Assembly: GCA_016720925.1 (NCBI GenBank)
Contig: JADKJR010000006.1
Coordinates: 248,001-312,000 of the forward strand
Source: Betaproteobacteria bacterium
GTDB lineage: Bacteria; Pseudomonadota; Gammaproteobacteria; Burkholderiales; Usitatibacteraceae
Direction of reading: 5' to 3'
Length of the DNA stretch: 64,000 nucleotides
Shown here: in pieces, positions 54,390-62,668 of the stretch
How the letters are laid out: each line of letters begins with the position of its first letter
Position numbering within the stretch: the first letter of the stretch is position 1
Notes under the pieces: generated by a model
What the model was told of the DNA's origin: nothing
The model's input: only the letters and a program-made list of their open reading frames with translations
Database searches by the model: none
Translations under genes and position numbers: made by a program

Positions 54390-54968
54390 TCAGCCCGCGA
54401 ACACACTCCAGCTTTGCGCCAGATTCTCTGTTGGAGAGCGCTTGAAGCCGGATTTGGCGAACTGGTGCCAGCGCCCGACGATAAACGACATGACCGCGTT
54501 GGCATAGGCATTGGCATCGAGTGAGGCGTGGAGCGCGCCATCGCTCGCGGCGACGCGTGCGCTCTGACGCAACGAGGCTTCCAGTCGGTCATGCAACTGG
54601 TTCATCCGCACCTGCAGGCGCTCGTCTTCGTTCACCAGTGCGTCGCCGATCAGCACGCGGGTCATTCCTTGATTCTTTTGCGCAAACGACAACAGCATGG
54701 AGACAATGCCTTCAGCCTGCTTCATGCCATTGGTCTCCTCGGACTGAATCTTGTTCACAAGCGAGAAAACTGTCTCCTCGATGAACTCAATCAGGCCTTC
54801 GAACATTTGCGCTTTGCTGGCGAAATGGCGGTACAAGGCCGCCTCCGACACATCGAGTTTCGCGGCGAGCAGGGCCGTGGTGATCTTCTGTCCCTTGGGG
54901 TTTTCCAGCATTTGGGCGAGGGTCTGCAAGATCTCCTTGCGGCGCTCCCCCGGCGCTCTTTTTGCCAT
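54390..54968 (-). CDS. slmA: nucleoid occlusion factor SlmA
   Basis: 192 residues, TetR-like. N-terminal HTH (ITTALLAAKLDVSEAALYRHFASKAQMFEGL) and the SlmA-type ligand domain with SLVNKIQSEE and GDALVNEDERLQ. Binds SBS sites on the chromosome and blocks FtsZ assembly over the nucleoid. Preceded by the HerA-like ATPase gene, 25 bases upstream on the same strand. Confidence 0.93.
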   Translation of the reverse strand: MAKRAPGERRKEILQTLAQMLENPKGQKITTALLAAKLDVSEAALYRHFASKAQMFEGLIEFIEETVFSLVNKIQSEETNGMKQAEGIVSMLLSFAQKNQGMTRVLIGDALVNEDERLQVRMNQLHDRLEASLRQSARVAASDGALHASLDANAYANAVMSFIVGRWHQFAKSGFKRSPTENLAQSWSVFAG

Positions 54969-54993
54969 GTTGTTTTCTCCCTAAAGCCTGTTT

Positions 54994-56490
54994 CTACTTG
55001 CGACCGCCCAGAATTGAGCCCAGTACACCGCGAATGATTCTGCGTCCCGCTTCGGACGCCATTGCCCGCGCGGCACTTTTCATTGCGGCTTCCACCACGC
55101 CTTCGCGCTTCGATGTGCCGCCCGAAGTGCCCGAAGGAAAGCCAATCTTGTCCAGCATGCCGCCAAGTCCACCACCGCTTCCGGTGTCGGCTGTTGGGGT
55201 GGATGGATCCCCGCGTCGAGCCTTCAATTTCTCAAACGCGGACTCGCGATCAACAGCCTTTTCGTACTGGCCCGCGACCAACGAATTCTGCATCAGCACT
55301 TTGCGTTGCTCAGGCGTAATCGGGCCAATTTGCGATTTTGGCGGGCATACAAAGGCGCGCTCGACAACGGTGGGACGACCTTTTTCATCGAGGAATGAAA
55401 CCAGCGCCTCGCCGACCCCGAGTTCAGTGATGACCTGCTCGACCTTGATTTTGGGATTGGCGCGGAACGTCTCGGCCGCCGCCAGCACCGCTTTCTGGTC
55501 GCGCGGCGTATAGGCACGCAGCGCATGTTGCACGCGATTGCCCAGTTGACCCAGTACGGTGTCGGGGATGTCGAGCGGGTTCTGTGTCACGAAATAGACG
55601 CCCACGCCTTTCGAGCGCACCAGGCGCACCACTTGCTCGATTTTCTCCAGCAATTCCTTTGGCGACTCGTTGAACAGCAGATGCGCTTCATCGAAAAAGA
55701 ACACCAGCTTGGGTTTGTCGCGGTCGCCTACTTCCGGCAGGTTTTCGTAAAGCTCGGAGAGGAGCCAGAGCAGAAAGGTTGCGTACACACGTGGACTGGA
55801 AAGCAATTTATCGGCAGCGAGGATGTTGATGACGCCTTTGCCGTCGTCGGTTTGCATGAGGTCGTCCAGCGCCAATGCCGGTTCGCCGAAAAACCGGTCA
55901 CCGCCTTGCTGCTCCAGTGTCAACAAGCCGCGCTGGATGGCCCCAATGCTCGCAGGCGAAATGTTGCCGTAGCCGGTCGTGAACTGACTGGCGTTTTCGC
56001 CGACCCAGGAGAGCAGTGAACGCAGATCCTTGAGGTCCAGTAAAAGCATGCCATTGTCGTCGGCGATCTTGAACGCCAGCGTGAGCACACCGGACTGGGT
56101 ATCGTTAAGGTTGAAGATGCGCGACAGGAGTAGCGGACCCATTTCGGAAATCGTTGCGCGGATCGGGTGTCCCTGTTCGCCGAAGACATCCCACAGTGTG
56201 ACCGGGCACGCGGCGGGCGTGTGATCAAGGTGAAGCAACTTCACGCGCTCATCGATTTTTGTATTGGGCTTGCCCGGCTGCGAAATGCCCGTGAGATCGC
56301 CCTTGACGTCCGCCATGAATACCGGCACCCCAATGGACGAGAAGCGTTCAGCCAGCACTTGCAGGGTGATGGTTTTACCGGTGCCGGTCGCGCCGGCAAC
56401 CAGTCCATGCCGGTTGGCCATGTATGGCAACAGGCAAAGCTCGGTAAGTAATGTGTCGCTGGTCTTGGCGATTAGGAGCGGGTCGGCCAT
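54994..56490 (-). CDS. DUF853/YjgR HerA-like ATPase
   Basis: 498 residues. Walker A in LVAGATGTGKTITLQVLAE, VPVFMADVKGDLTGIS, Walker B in KLVFFFDEAHLLFNES, and GVYFVTQNPLDIPDTVLGQLG. C-terminal Gly/Ser-rich linker (around TGSGGGLGGMLDKIG) and a helical tail. YjgR proteins are predicted FtsK/HerA superfamily helicases or translocases of unknown role. Divergent from yebC across a 179-base gap in which I see only AT-rich sequence near 56530 that could hold promoters. Confidence 0.92.
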   Translation of the reverse strand: MADPLLIAKTSDTLLTELCLLPYMANRHGLVAGATGTGKTITLQVLAERFSSIGVPVFMADVKGDLTGISQPGKPNTKIDERVKLLHLDHTPAACPVTLWDVFGEQGHPIRATISEMGPLLLSRIFNLNDTQSGVLTLAFKIADDNGMLLLDLKDLRSLLSWVGENASQFTTGYGNISPASIGAIQRGLLTLEQQGGDRFFGEPALALDDLMQTDDGKGVINILAADKLLSSPRVYATFLLWLLSELYENLPEVGDRDKPKLVFFFDEAHLLFNESPKELLEKIEQVVRLVRSKGVGVYFVTQNPLDIPDTVLGQLGNRVQHALRAYTPRDQKAVLAAAETFRANPKIKVEQVITELGVGEALVSFLDEKGRPTVVERAFVCPPKSQIGPITPEQRKVLMQNSLVAGQYEKAVDRESAFEKLKARRGDPSTPTADTGSGGGLGGMLDKIGFPSGTSGGTSKREGVVEAAMKSAARAMASEAGRRIIRGVLGSILGGRK

Positions 56491-56669
56491 GGCAAAGAGG
56501 TGATTAGGCTTCGGCGATTGGGTGAGTGAATGTTAACATTACATTTTGAAAATTGTTGGGGCACCGTAGCGTCCCGATGGTCAATCAACGCAAAGAGTCC
56601 CGAGCGTCGCATTTCACCATGCCGCACAGGCAAGCGAAGACTCGTACTGGCTAGAAAGAAGAAAGCAAA

Positions 56670-57398
56670 ATGGCGGGACATAGCAAATGGGCGAACATCC
56701 AGCACCGCAAAGGTCGCCAGGACGCCAAGCGCGGCAAAATATTCACGCGCCTCATTAAGGAAATCACCGTCGCATCGAGACTGGGCGGCAGTGACGCAAG
56801 CTGCAATCCGCGCCTGCGGCTGGCGACTGACAAGGCGTACGAAAACAACATGCCCAAGGATACGGTCGAGCGCGCGATCAAGCGCGGCAGCGGTGAACTG
56901 GAAGGCGTGAATTACGAAGAAATTCGATACGAGGGCTACGGCATCGGCGGGGCGGCGGTGATGGTCGATTGCATGACCGATAACCGTGTACGCACCGTGG
57001 CTGAAGTTCGGCACGCTTTCTCGAAATACGGCGGCAACATGGGCACTGACGGGTCGGTCGCGTTCCTGTTCAAGCATTGCGGCACGCTGCTGTATGCGCC
57101 CGGCACGAATGAAGACAAGCTGATGGAAGCCGCGCTCGAAGTTGGCGCGGAAGATGTTGTGACCAACGACGATGGCTCGCTCGAGGTAATCACCGGGCCC
57201 TATGAATTTTCGAATGTGAAAGCGGCGCTGGAAAAGGCCGGATTCAAGGCGGAATTCGGTGAAGTCACGATGAAGTCCACCAACGAAACCGCGCTGGTTG
57301 GTGACGATGCGGTGAAGATGCAGAAACTGCTCGATGCGATCGAGTCCCTGGACGATGTACAGGATGTATATACGTCCGCTGTCATGGATGAAGCCTGA
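56670..57398 (+). CDS. yebC: YebC/PmpR family regulator
   Basis: 242 residues. Begins MAGHSKWANIQHRKGRQDAK, followed by IFTRLIKEITVASRLGG and NMPKDTVERAIKRGSGE, then the YEGYGIGGAAVMVDCMTDNR domain. Family members act in transcription or, more recently, in translation of proline-rich stretches. Immediately followed by ybjQ (TGAATG), and lies upstream of ruvCAB as in many proteobacteria. Confidence 0.97.
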   Translation: MAGHSKWANIQHRKGRQDAKRGKIFTRLIKEITVASRLGGSDASCNPRLRLATDKAYENNMPKDTVERAIKRGSGELEGVNYEEIRYEGYGIGGAAVMVDCMTDNRVRTVAEVRHAFSKYGGNMGTDGSVAFLFKHCGTLLYAPGTNEDKLMEAALEVGAEDVVTNDDGSLEVITGPYEFSNVKAALEKAGFKAEFGEVTMKSTNETALVGDDAVKMQKLLDAIESLDDVQDVYTSAVMDEA

Positions 57399-57713
57399 AT
57401 GTCAGTCCTGATCACCACCACCGACTATGTTGAAGGCAAGCGCATCACCAAATATCTGGGCATGGTGACAGGCGAGGCCAGTGCCGAAGTGCAACTGGTG
57501 TCCGACAAGCCGGTCGCCGGATTTGCCGACGCCTATCACAAGGTGATTCCCGGGGTTCGCGACAATGCCTTGCGCGGCGCCATGCAGGGAGCCGAGCAAT
57601 CCGGCGCCAACGCGATTGTCGGCGCGCGCATCGACTACATCATCCACGGCAGCGGACGTGGCATGGTGATGGTATCGGTGTCGGGCACGGCGGTGGTGAT
57701 CGAGGACCGTTGA
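57399..57713 (+). CDS. YbjQ (UPF0145) family protein
   Basis: 104 residues. Heavy-metal-binding-domain-type fold: LITTTDYVEGKRITKYLGMVTG at the N-terminus, then ALRGAMQGAEQSGANAIVGARID and a final beta-strand pair. The family forms pentameric rings with unknown role. Abuts yebC and overlaps the following acetyltransferase start by one base. Confidence 0.9.
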   Translation: MSVLITTTDYVEGKRITKYLGMVTGEASAEVQLVSDKPVAGFADAYHKVIPGVRDNALRGAMQGAEQSGANAIVGARIDYIIHGSGRGMVMVSVSGTAVVIEDR

Positions 57714-58285
57714 TGGGCCCAATGCAGCGCGCGCTGCTGCTAGAGATTCCCGAGACAATCGAGACCGAACGCATGATCCTGCGCGCCGCGAAATCAGGCG
57801 ACGGGCCGGAAGCGTATGAAGCCGTACTCGAATCAGTTAACGAACTCAAGCCGTGGATGCCGTGGGTGCATCCGGCGCCGACGCTGGAAGGCTCCATCGA
57901 ATTTCACGCGAACGCGCAGGCCAAGTGGTACAGCCGCGAGATGCTCGATTTTCAGTGGATGGACAAAACGACCAGGCAATTGATCGGCAAGGGTGGATTC
58001 CACACCATCAGTTGGGACGTGCCAAAGTTTGAGATTGGCTATTGGGTGCGCACTTCAAGGGCGGGAAACGGTTATTGCACAGAAGCCGTGAATGCGCTGG
58101 TCGTTTTCGCCAAACGGGAGCTGGGGGCGAAGCGCCTGGAAATTTGCAGCGATCCCAGAAACCTGAAAAGCCGTCAGGTCGCTGAACGCTGCGGATTCGT
58201 ACTTGAGGGCATCCTGCATCAAAACATGCGGGACCCCATCGGCGGACTGCGCGATTCCTGCATGTATGCACTGATACCGGAATGA
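57713..58285 (+). CDS. RimJ/RimL-type GNAT acetyltransferase
   Basis: 190 residues from the ATG at 57713 (another Met at 57722). Typical segments: ETERMILRAAKSGDG, WMPWVHPAP, KFEIGYWVRTSRAGNGYCTEA as the acetyl-CoA loop, and NLKSRQVAERCGFVLEGIL near the end. Substrate unknown. Overlaps ruvC by four bases, so it is in the same transcript as the resolvasome genes. Confidence 0.9.
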   Translation: MGPMQRALLLEIPETIETERMILRAAKSGDGPEAYEAVLESVNELKPWMPWVHPAPTLEGSIEFHANAQAKWYSREMLDFQWMDKTTRQLIGKGGFHTISWDVPKFEIGYWVRTSRAGNGYCTEAVNALVVFAKRELGAKRLEICSDPRNLKSRQVAERCGFVLEGILHQNMRDPIGGLRDSCMYALIPE

Positions 58286-58800
58286 AAATCCTCGGCCTCG
58301 ATCCCGGATTACGTGTAACCGGCTATGGCGTCATCGAAAAAAATGGTTCGACCCTGACCTACGTGAGTAGCGGATGCATCAAGTCGCCAGACGGAGAGTT
58401 GCCGGATCGCCTAAAGAATATTCTGAATTCGGTGCAGGAAGTCATTGCCCGCTTTGGCCCCGACGAGGTGGCCGTGGAAAAGGTATTCGTCAACGTCAAT
58501 CCGCAATCGACGCTGTTGCTGGGCCAGGCGCGCGGCGCCGCCATCTGCGCGGCGGTCTCACGCGATCTGCCGGTATCGGAATACACTGCGCTTCAGGTCA
58601 AACAGGCGGTGGTCGGAAATGGCCACGCGAAGAAGGAGCAGGTTCAGGAAATGGTCAAGCGATTGCTGAAATTGCCGGGGTACCCGAGTCCGGATGCGGC
58701 GGATGCGCTGGCATGTGCGATTTGTCATGCGCACGGTGGGCTGCTGGGAGAGATGAGTACGCGCGGGTATCGGGTCAAGGGCGGGAGATTGGTGAAATGA
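58282..58800 (+). CDS. ruvC: crossover junction endodeoxyribonuclease RuvC
   Basis: 172 residues. First catalytic Asp at residue 7 in ILGLDPGLRVTGYGV, Glu in VAVEKVFVNVNPQST, and the C-terminal acidic residues in PSPDAADALACAICHAH. Cuts Holliday junctions delivered by RuvAB. Its stop overlaps the ruvA start (ATGA). Confidence 0.98.
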   Translation: MKILGLDPGLRVTGYGVIEKNGSTLTYVSSGCIKSPDGELPDRLKNILNSVQEVIARFGPDEVAVEKVFVNVNPQSTLLLGQARGAAICAAVSRDLPVSEYTALQVKQAVVGNGHAKKEQVQEMVKRLLKLPGYPSPDAADALACAICHAHGGLLGEMSTRGYRVKGGRLVK

Positions 58801-59381
58801 TCGGACGCATATCCGGCGTGCTGCTGGAAAAAAATCCTCCGCAAGTCGTCATCGACGTCAACGGCGTCGGCTACGAGATCGATGTGCCGATGAGTACTTT
58901 CTACAATCTCCCCAAGCTCCAGGAAACGGTCGCGCTGTTCACCCATATGGTGGTGCGCGAAGATGCCCAGCTGCTCTACGGCTTCGGCACCGAGGCCGAG
59001 CGCGCCACCTTTCGGCAGTTGCTCAGGGTGAGCGGTGTGGGGCCGAAGGTCGGGTTGGCGGTGCTTTCCGGCATGAGCGTCAACGACCTGGCTGAAGCGG
59101 TGGCCATGCAGGAAAGCGGGCGTCTGACCAAGGTACCGGGAATTGGCAAGAAGACGGCCGAACGATTGCTGCTGGAACTGAAAGATCGATTGAAGGTGGA
59201 TGTGCGGATCTCGGTCGGCGGCGAAGCGCCGGCGCCTTCATCGGCCGCGGATATCCTGAATGCGCTGATCTCGTTGGGATACAACGAGAAAGAAGCGCTG
59301 TTTGCGATCAAACAACTGCCGCGGGACGCATCCGTGTCTGACGGAATCCGGCAGGCGCTGAAACTATTGTCGAAGTCCTGA
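58797..59381 (+). CDS. ruvA: Holliday junction branch migration protein RuvA
   Basis: 194 residues from the ATG at 58797 (MIGRISGVLLEK). OB-fold domain, tandem helix-hairpin-helix region (LLRVSGVGPKVGLAVLSG and LTKVPGIGKKTAERLLLEL), and the C-terminal RuvB-contact domain (ADILNALISLGYNEKEA). The long in-frame extension upstream lies over ruvC and is not coding. Confidence 0.98.
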   Translation: MIGRISGVLLEKNPPQVVIDVNGVGYEIDVPMSTFYNLPKLQETVALFTHMVVREDAQLLYGFGTEAERATFRQLLRVSGVGPKVGLAVLSGMSVNDLAEAVAMQESGRLTKVPGIGKKTAERLLLELKDRLKVDVRISVGGEAPAPSSAADILNALISLGYNEKEALFAIKQLPRDASVSDGIRQALKLLSKS

Positions 59382-59844
59382 TGTCGTCGAGCAAGCAGGG
59401 CTTCTATAGCCGCTTTCGCCTTGGTCCCGGCACGTTCCGCCATCTGATGAATTGCTGGCCGCCTTTCATTGGCCTGCGAATTCACATTGAGCAGATTTCC
59501 GTTGACTGGCGGCATGTGCGCGTACGCATGAAGCTGGGCGCACGCAATAAAAATTTCGTGGGCACGCACTTTGGCGGTGGCCTGTTTGTCATGACCGATT
59601 CGTTTTACATGATCATGATGATGCATCTGCTCGGCGGCGAGTATGTGGTGTGCACCACGGTGTTGCGGATTTTCACTTGAGCGAAGAGCAGATCGAGGAT
59701 GTGAAGCGGAAAACCTCGAACGGCGAGAAGTTCGAGCCAATGTATTCAATTGATGTGGTCGACACCGCGGGCAAGGTTATTGCCCGCGTCGAAAAAACGC
59801 TCTACATCCGCCGGAAGCAGGAAAAACCCCGGGCGGTCGCGTAA
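59381..59844 (+). pseudogene. broken DUF4442 (hot-dog) protein gene
   Basis: The ATG at 59381 shares a base with the ruvA stop. The first frame gives a good DUF4442 N-terminus (LMNCWPPFIGLRI, VGTHFGGGLFVMTDSFYM, HLLGGEYVV) but then reads CTTVLRIFT and stops at 59680. The family's C-terminus (ADFHLSEEQIEDVKRKTSNG to KTLYIRRK) is in a different frame ending at 59844. The family normally has roughly 16 more residues (a WDKA...FVxPGRGT segment) at the junction, so about 37 bases seem to be missing. That is larger than the other indels in the window, so decay is likelier here than a base-calling slip. Role when intact: thioesterase-like, unknown. Confidence 0.75.
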
Positions 59845-59853
59845 AATCACCGA

Positions 59854-60885
59854 ATGATCGAGGAAGACCGTCTCATCTCCGGCATTACCGCCTCCCCGCA
59901 GGAAGAAGCGCTGGAGCGCGCACTACGCCCCAAGCTGTTGAATGAATACGTCGGCCAGGAAAAAATCCGCGGTCAATTGTCGATATTCATCCAGGCAGCG
60001 CGCGGTCGAAAGGAACCTCTTGATCATACGTTGCTGTTTGGGCCGCCCGGCTTGGGCAAGACCACGCTGGCGCACATTATTTCGCGGGAAATGGGCGTGA
60101 ACCTGAAGCAGACCTCGGGACCGGTGCTGGAGCGCGCCGGTGACCTGGCGGCGATGCTGACCAATCTTGAGCCCAACGACGTCCTGTTCATCGACGAAAT
60201 CCATCGGCTCAGCCCGGTGGTGGAAGAAATCCTTTATCCCGCGCTGGAGGACTACCAGATCGACATCATGATCGGTGAAGGCCCGGCGGCGCGCTCGGTG
60301 AAGCTCGATTTGCCGCCGTTCACGCTGGTCGGCGCGACGACTCGTGCCGGCATGTTGACCAATCCGCTGCGGGACCGGTTCGGCATTGTGGCGCGGCTGG
60401 AGTTTTACTCGCCGGAAGAACTGAAACTCATCGTTGCCCGTTCGGCAAAATTGCTGAACGTGCGTGTTGACGATCATGGTTCCCAGGAAATTGCGCTGCG
60501 TTCCCGCGGCACGCCGCGTATCGCCAATCGCCTGTTGCGGCGGGTGCGCGATTTTGCCGAAGTGAAGGGGGATGGCCATGTGGACAAGTCCACCGCTGAC
60601 GCCGCGCTGAAAATGCTCGATGTCGACCAGATCGGCCTGGATGTGATGGATCGGAAGATGCTGCTCGCGATCATCGAGAAATTCGCGGGCGGGCCGGTTG
60701 GCGTGGAAAATCTGGCGGCGGCGCTCAGTGAGGAGCGCGATACGATTGAAGATGTGCTGGAGCCGTACCTGATCCAGCAAGGCTATTTGCAGCGCACGCC
60801 GCGTGGGCGGGTAGCCACCGCGCTTGCCTATCGTCACTTTGGCCTGACCGCGCCGGCGAGCAGTATGGCGCCGGAACTATTCTGA
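59854..60885 (+). CDS. ruvB: Holliday junction branch migration helicase RuvB
   Basis: 343 residues. Walker A LLFGPPGLGKTTLAHIIS, Walker B DVLFIDEIHRLSP, sensor 1 GATTRAGML, arginine-finger region NPLRDRFG, and the C-terminal winged helix ending in TPRGRVATALAY. AAA+ motor that drives branch migration with RuvA. Separated from ruvA only by the broken DUF4442 gene. Confidence 0.98.
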   Translation: MIEEDRLISGITASPQEEALERALRPKLLNEYVGQEKIRGQLSIFIQAARGRKEPLDHTLLFGPPGLGKTTLAHIISREMGVNLKQTSGPVLERAGDLAAMLTNLEPNDVLFIDEIHRLSPVVEEILYPALEDYQIDIMIGEGPAARSVKLDLPPFTLVGATTRAGMLTNPLRDRFGIVARLEFYSPEELKLIVARSAKLLNVRVDDHGSQEIALRSRGTPRIANRLLRRVRDFAEVKGDGHVDKSTADAALKMLDVDQIGLDVMDRKMLLAIIEKFAGGPVGVENLAAALSEERDTIEDVLEPYLIQQGYLQRTPRGRVATALAYRHFGLTAPASSMAPELF

Positions 60886-61328
60886 TGGCCAAACTGTCCC
60901 TTAAGAATGCCCAGCAAACACCGCTGTTCACGTTTGATTTTCCGCAGCGCATTTATTTTGAAGATACCGATGCGGGCGGCGTGGTGTACCACGCACAGTA
61001 TTTGAAGTTCCTCGAGCGCGCCCGTACCGAATGGTTGCGTTACTTGGGATTCACCAATAGCGAGCTGGAACGCAAGTACAAGATGCTTTGGGTGGTCAGC
61101 GAAATTGCGGTGGAATTTGTTAAGCCGGCAAAGCTGGATGATTCGGTCAACATCAGCGTATCGATAGAAAATCTGGGCCGGGTGCGATGTACCTTTCATC
61201 AGGAAATTCGCCGGGGTGATGAGCTGCTGGTGAGGGCGCGGGTGCTGGTGGCGTGCGTGTCGGCGGATGGCTTCAAGCCGATCGAAATTCCGGCCGATGT
61301 GCGTAAAAAAATGGAGGCAACCGTTTGA
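60885..61328 (+). CDS. ybgC: Tol-Pal-associated acyl-CoA thioesterase YbgC
   Basis: 147 residues; ATG overlaps the ruvB stop by one base. Hot-dog fold with RIYFEDTDAGGVVYHAQYLKF, where the Asp in DTD is catalytic, and a YVNP-like middle replaced by EWLRYLGFTNSEL. First gene of the tol-pal cluster. Overlaps tolQ by four bases. Confidence 0.95.
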   Translation: MAKLSLKNAQQTPLFTFDFPQRIYFEDTDAGGVVYHAQYLKFLERARTEWLRYLGFTNSELERKYKMLWVVSEIAVEFVKPAKLDDSVNISVSIENLGRVRCTFHQEIRRGDELLVRARVLVACVSADGFKPIEIPADVRKKMEATV

Positions 61329-62005
61329 ATCTCTCGAGTGATACTGGATTCCTGCAGATGATTTTGCAGGCCTCGATCGTGGTCAAGATCGTCATGGGCA
61401 TTTTGGTGATGGCATCGCTGATGTCGTGGTGGTACATCTTCGTCAAGATGTTCTCGATCAGCCGGACCAAGAAAGAGACCGACGAATTCGAACGCGAATT
61501 CTGGGGCGGCACCGATCTGGTCGGTCTCTACCAGCGCGCCAATGCGGGCCATTACGAGCCGGCGGGCATGGAGAAAATCTTTGAGGCGGGCTTCAAGGAA
61601 TACCTGAAACTCAAGAGCAGAACCGGTGCCGATGTCGGGGCCCTCATGGATGGCACACGGCGCGCCATGAAGGCGACGTTCCAGCGCGAACTGGACTACC
61701 TCGAATCACATCTTTCATTCCTGGCGACGGTCGGTTCGGTGAGCCCGTACATCGGCTTGCTTGGTACGGTCTGGGGCATCATGAATGCGTTCCGTGGACT
61801 ATCGAACGTCGCGCAGGCCACGCTGGCACAGGTGGCGCCGGGCATCGCCGAAGCACTGATCGCGACGGCGATCGGTTTGTTCGCCGCCATTCCCGCCGTG
61901 ATCGCGTACAACCGCTATACAGCCGAGATCGACCGCATCGCCAATCGCTACGAGAGTTTCATGGAGGAATTCACCAATATCCTGCAACGGCAGGCCACCC
62001 ACTAG
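61325..62005 (+). CDS. tolQ: Tol-Pal system proton channel subunit TolQ
   Basis: 226 residues from a TTG overlapping the ybgC stop (TTGA). Three membrane helices: about 18-38 (VVKIVMGILVMASLMSWWY), about 135-160 with the conserved GLLGTVWGIMNAFRGL, and about 170-192 (IAEALIATAIGLFAAIPAV). Forms the inner-membrane motor with TolR and drives TolA. Unusually, 249 non-coding bases separate it from tolR. Confidence 0.97.
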   Translation: MNLSSDTGFLQMILQASIVVKIVMGILVMASLMSWWYIFVKMFSISRTKKETDEFEREFWGGTDLVGLYQRANAGHYEPAGMEKIFEAGFKEYLKLKSRTGADVGALMDGTRRAMKATFQRELDYLESHLSFLATVGSVSPYIGLLGTVWGIMNAFRGLSNVAQATLAQVAPGIAEALIATAIGLFAAIPAVIAYNRYTAEIDRIANRYESFMEEFTNILQRQATH

Positions 62006-62025
62006 CGGTATGAAAGTGAAAAGAC

Positions 62026-62091
62026 AAACTCCAGCACTGGAGCGGATTGCGGGCCATAAATGGCTGGAAAGGCGCTACAGTGCTTGTGTTT
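62026..62091. repeat. dispersed palindrome, copy 3 (diverged), tolQ-tolR gap
   Basis: Arms at about 62026-62044 (AAACTCCAGCACTGGAGCG) and 62073-62091 pair imperfectly and share CAGCACTG with copies 1 and 2, with the same CATAAATGGC in the loop and TTTATC after the right arm. It starts 20 bases after the tolQ stop. Confidence 0.7.
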
Positions 62092-62121
62092 TATCAATTG
62101 GTGCTTCCATTAACTTCATTT

Positions 62122-62210
62122 CCGTTCGCCCTGAGGTATCGAAGGGCAATCCGGACGTAAATGAATCGGTGGCTTGCATTAAATGTGCTTCGATACCTCA
62201 GCACGAACGG
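62122..62210. repeat. pair of inverted REP-like hairpins (REPIN-like)
   Basis: Two related 26-base elements face each other: CCGTTCGCCCTGAGGTATCG... (62122-62147) and its near-complement ending at 62210. Each folds by itself, one with a GCCC/GGGC stem and the other with GTGC/GCAC around the same TGAGGTATCGAA core, so the stem changed while base pairing was kept. This is the pattern of REP sequences mobilised by RAYT-type transposases; none is in the window. Confidence 0.8.
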
Positions 62211-62254
62211 GGAGTTATTAAAATTTCCCCAAATGGTGCCGGACGGTTCTGCCG

Positions 62255-62665
62255 ATGAGACGCCCCCGCAAATCGATGGCCGAGATCAACGTCGTCCCCT
62301 ACATCGACGTGATGCTGGTGTTGCTCATCATTTTCATGGTGACCGCGCATATCCAGCCTGGCGAGATCGATCTTCCCAGCGTCGGCCAGGCATTGGCGCC
62401 AACTGTTGCGCCACTCGAGGTCCGAATCAAGAAGGACGGAAGCATCAGTCTCGCGGATCTTCAGCAGGGCGGTCGGGAGCAAGCTGTCTCGCGCGACAAT
62501 CTGCTGCGCGCGGTACGTGCGGTGCAGGCCAGTCGTCCCGATCAGGCGGTGGTCATTTCAGCCGACAAGAATCTGAAATACGATGAAGTGGTGCGCGTGC
62601 TCGATATCTTGCAGGGAGGCAAGATCAAGCGCGTGGGCCTGCTCACGAAACCGCTGGCGCGCTGA
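62255..62665 (+). CDS. tolR: Tol-Pal system proton channel subunit TolR
   Basis: 136 residues. Short N-terminus, one membrane helix (about 13-33) with the proton-carrying Asp18 in PYIDVMLVLLIIF, then the periplasmic domain (VVISADKNLKYDEVVRVLDI). Partner of TolQ. Followed three bases later by tolA. Confidence 0.96.
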   Translation: MRRPRKSMAEINVVPYIDVMLVLLIIFMVTAHIQPGEIDLPSVGQALAPTVAPLEVRIKKDGSISLADLQQGGREQAVSRDNLLRAVRAVQASRPDQAVVISADKNLKYDEVVRVLDILQGGKIKRVGLLTKPLAR

Positions 62666-62668
62666 TCC

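Noticed and set aside
59923..60837. 304-residue open frame opposite ruvB
   Set aside because: Antisense shadow of ruvB, which is complete and in operon context.
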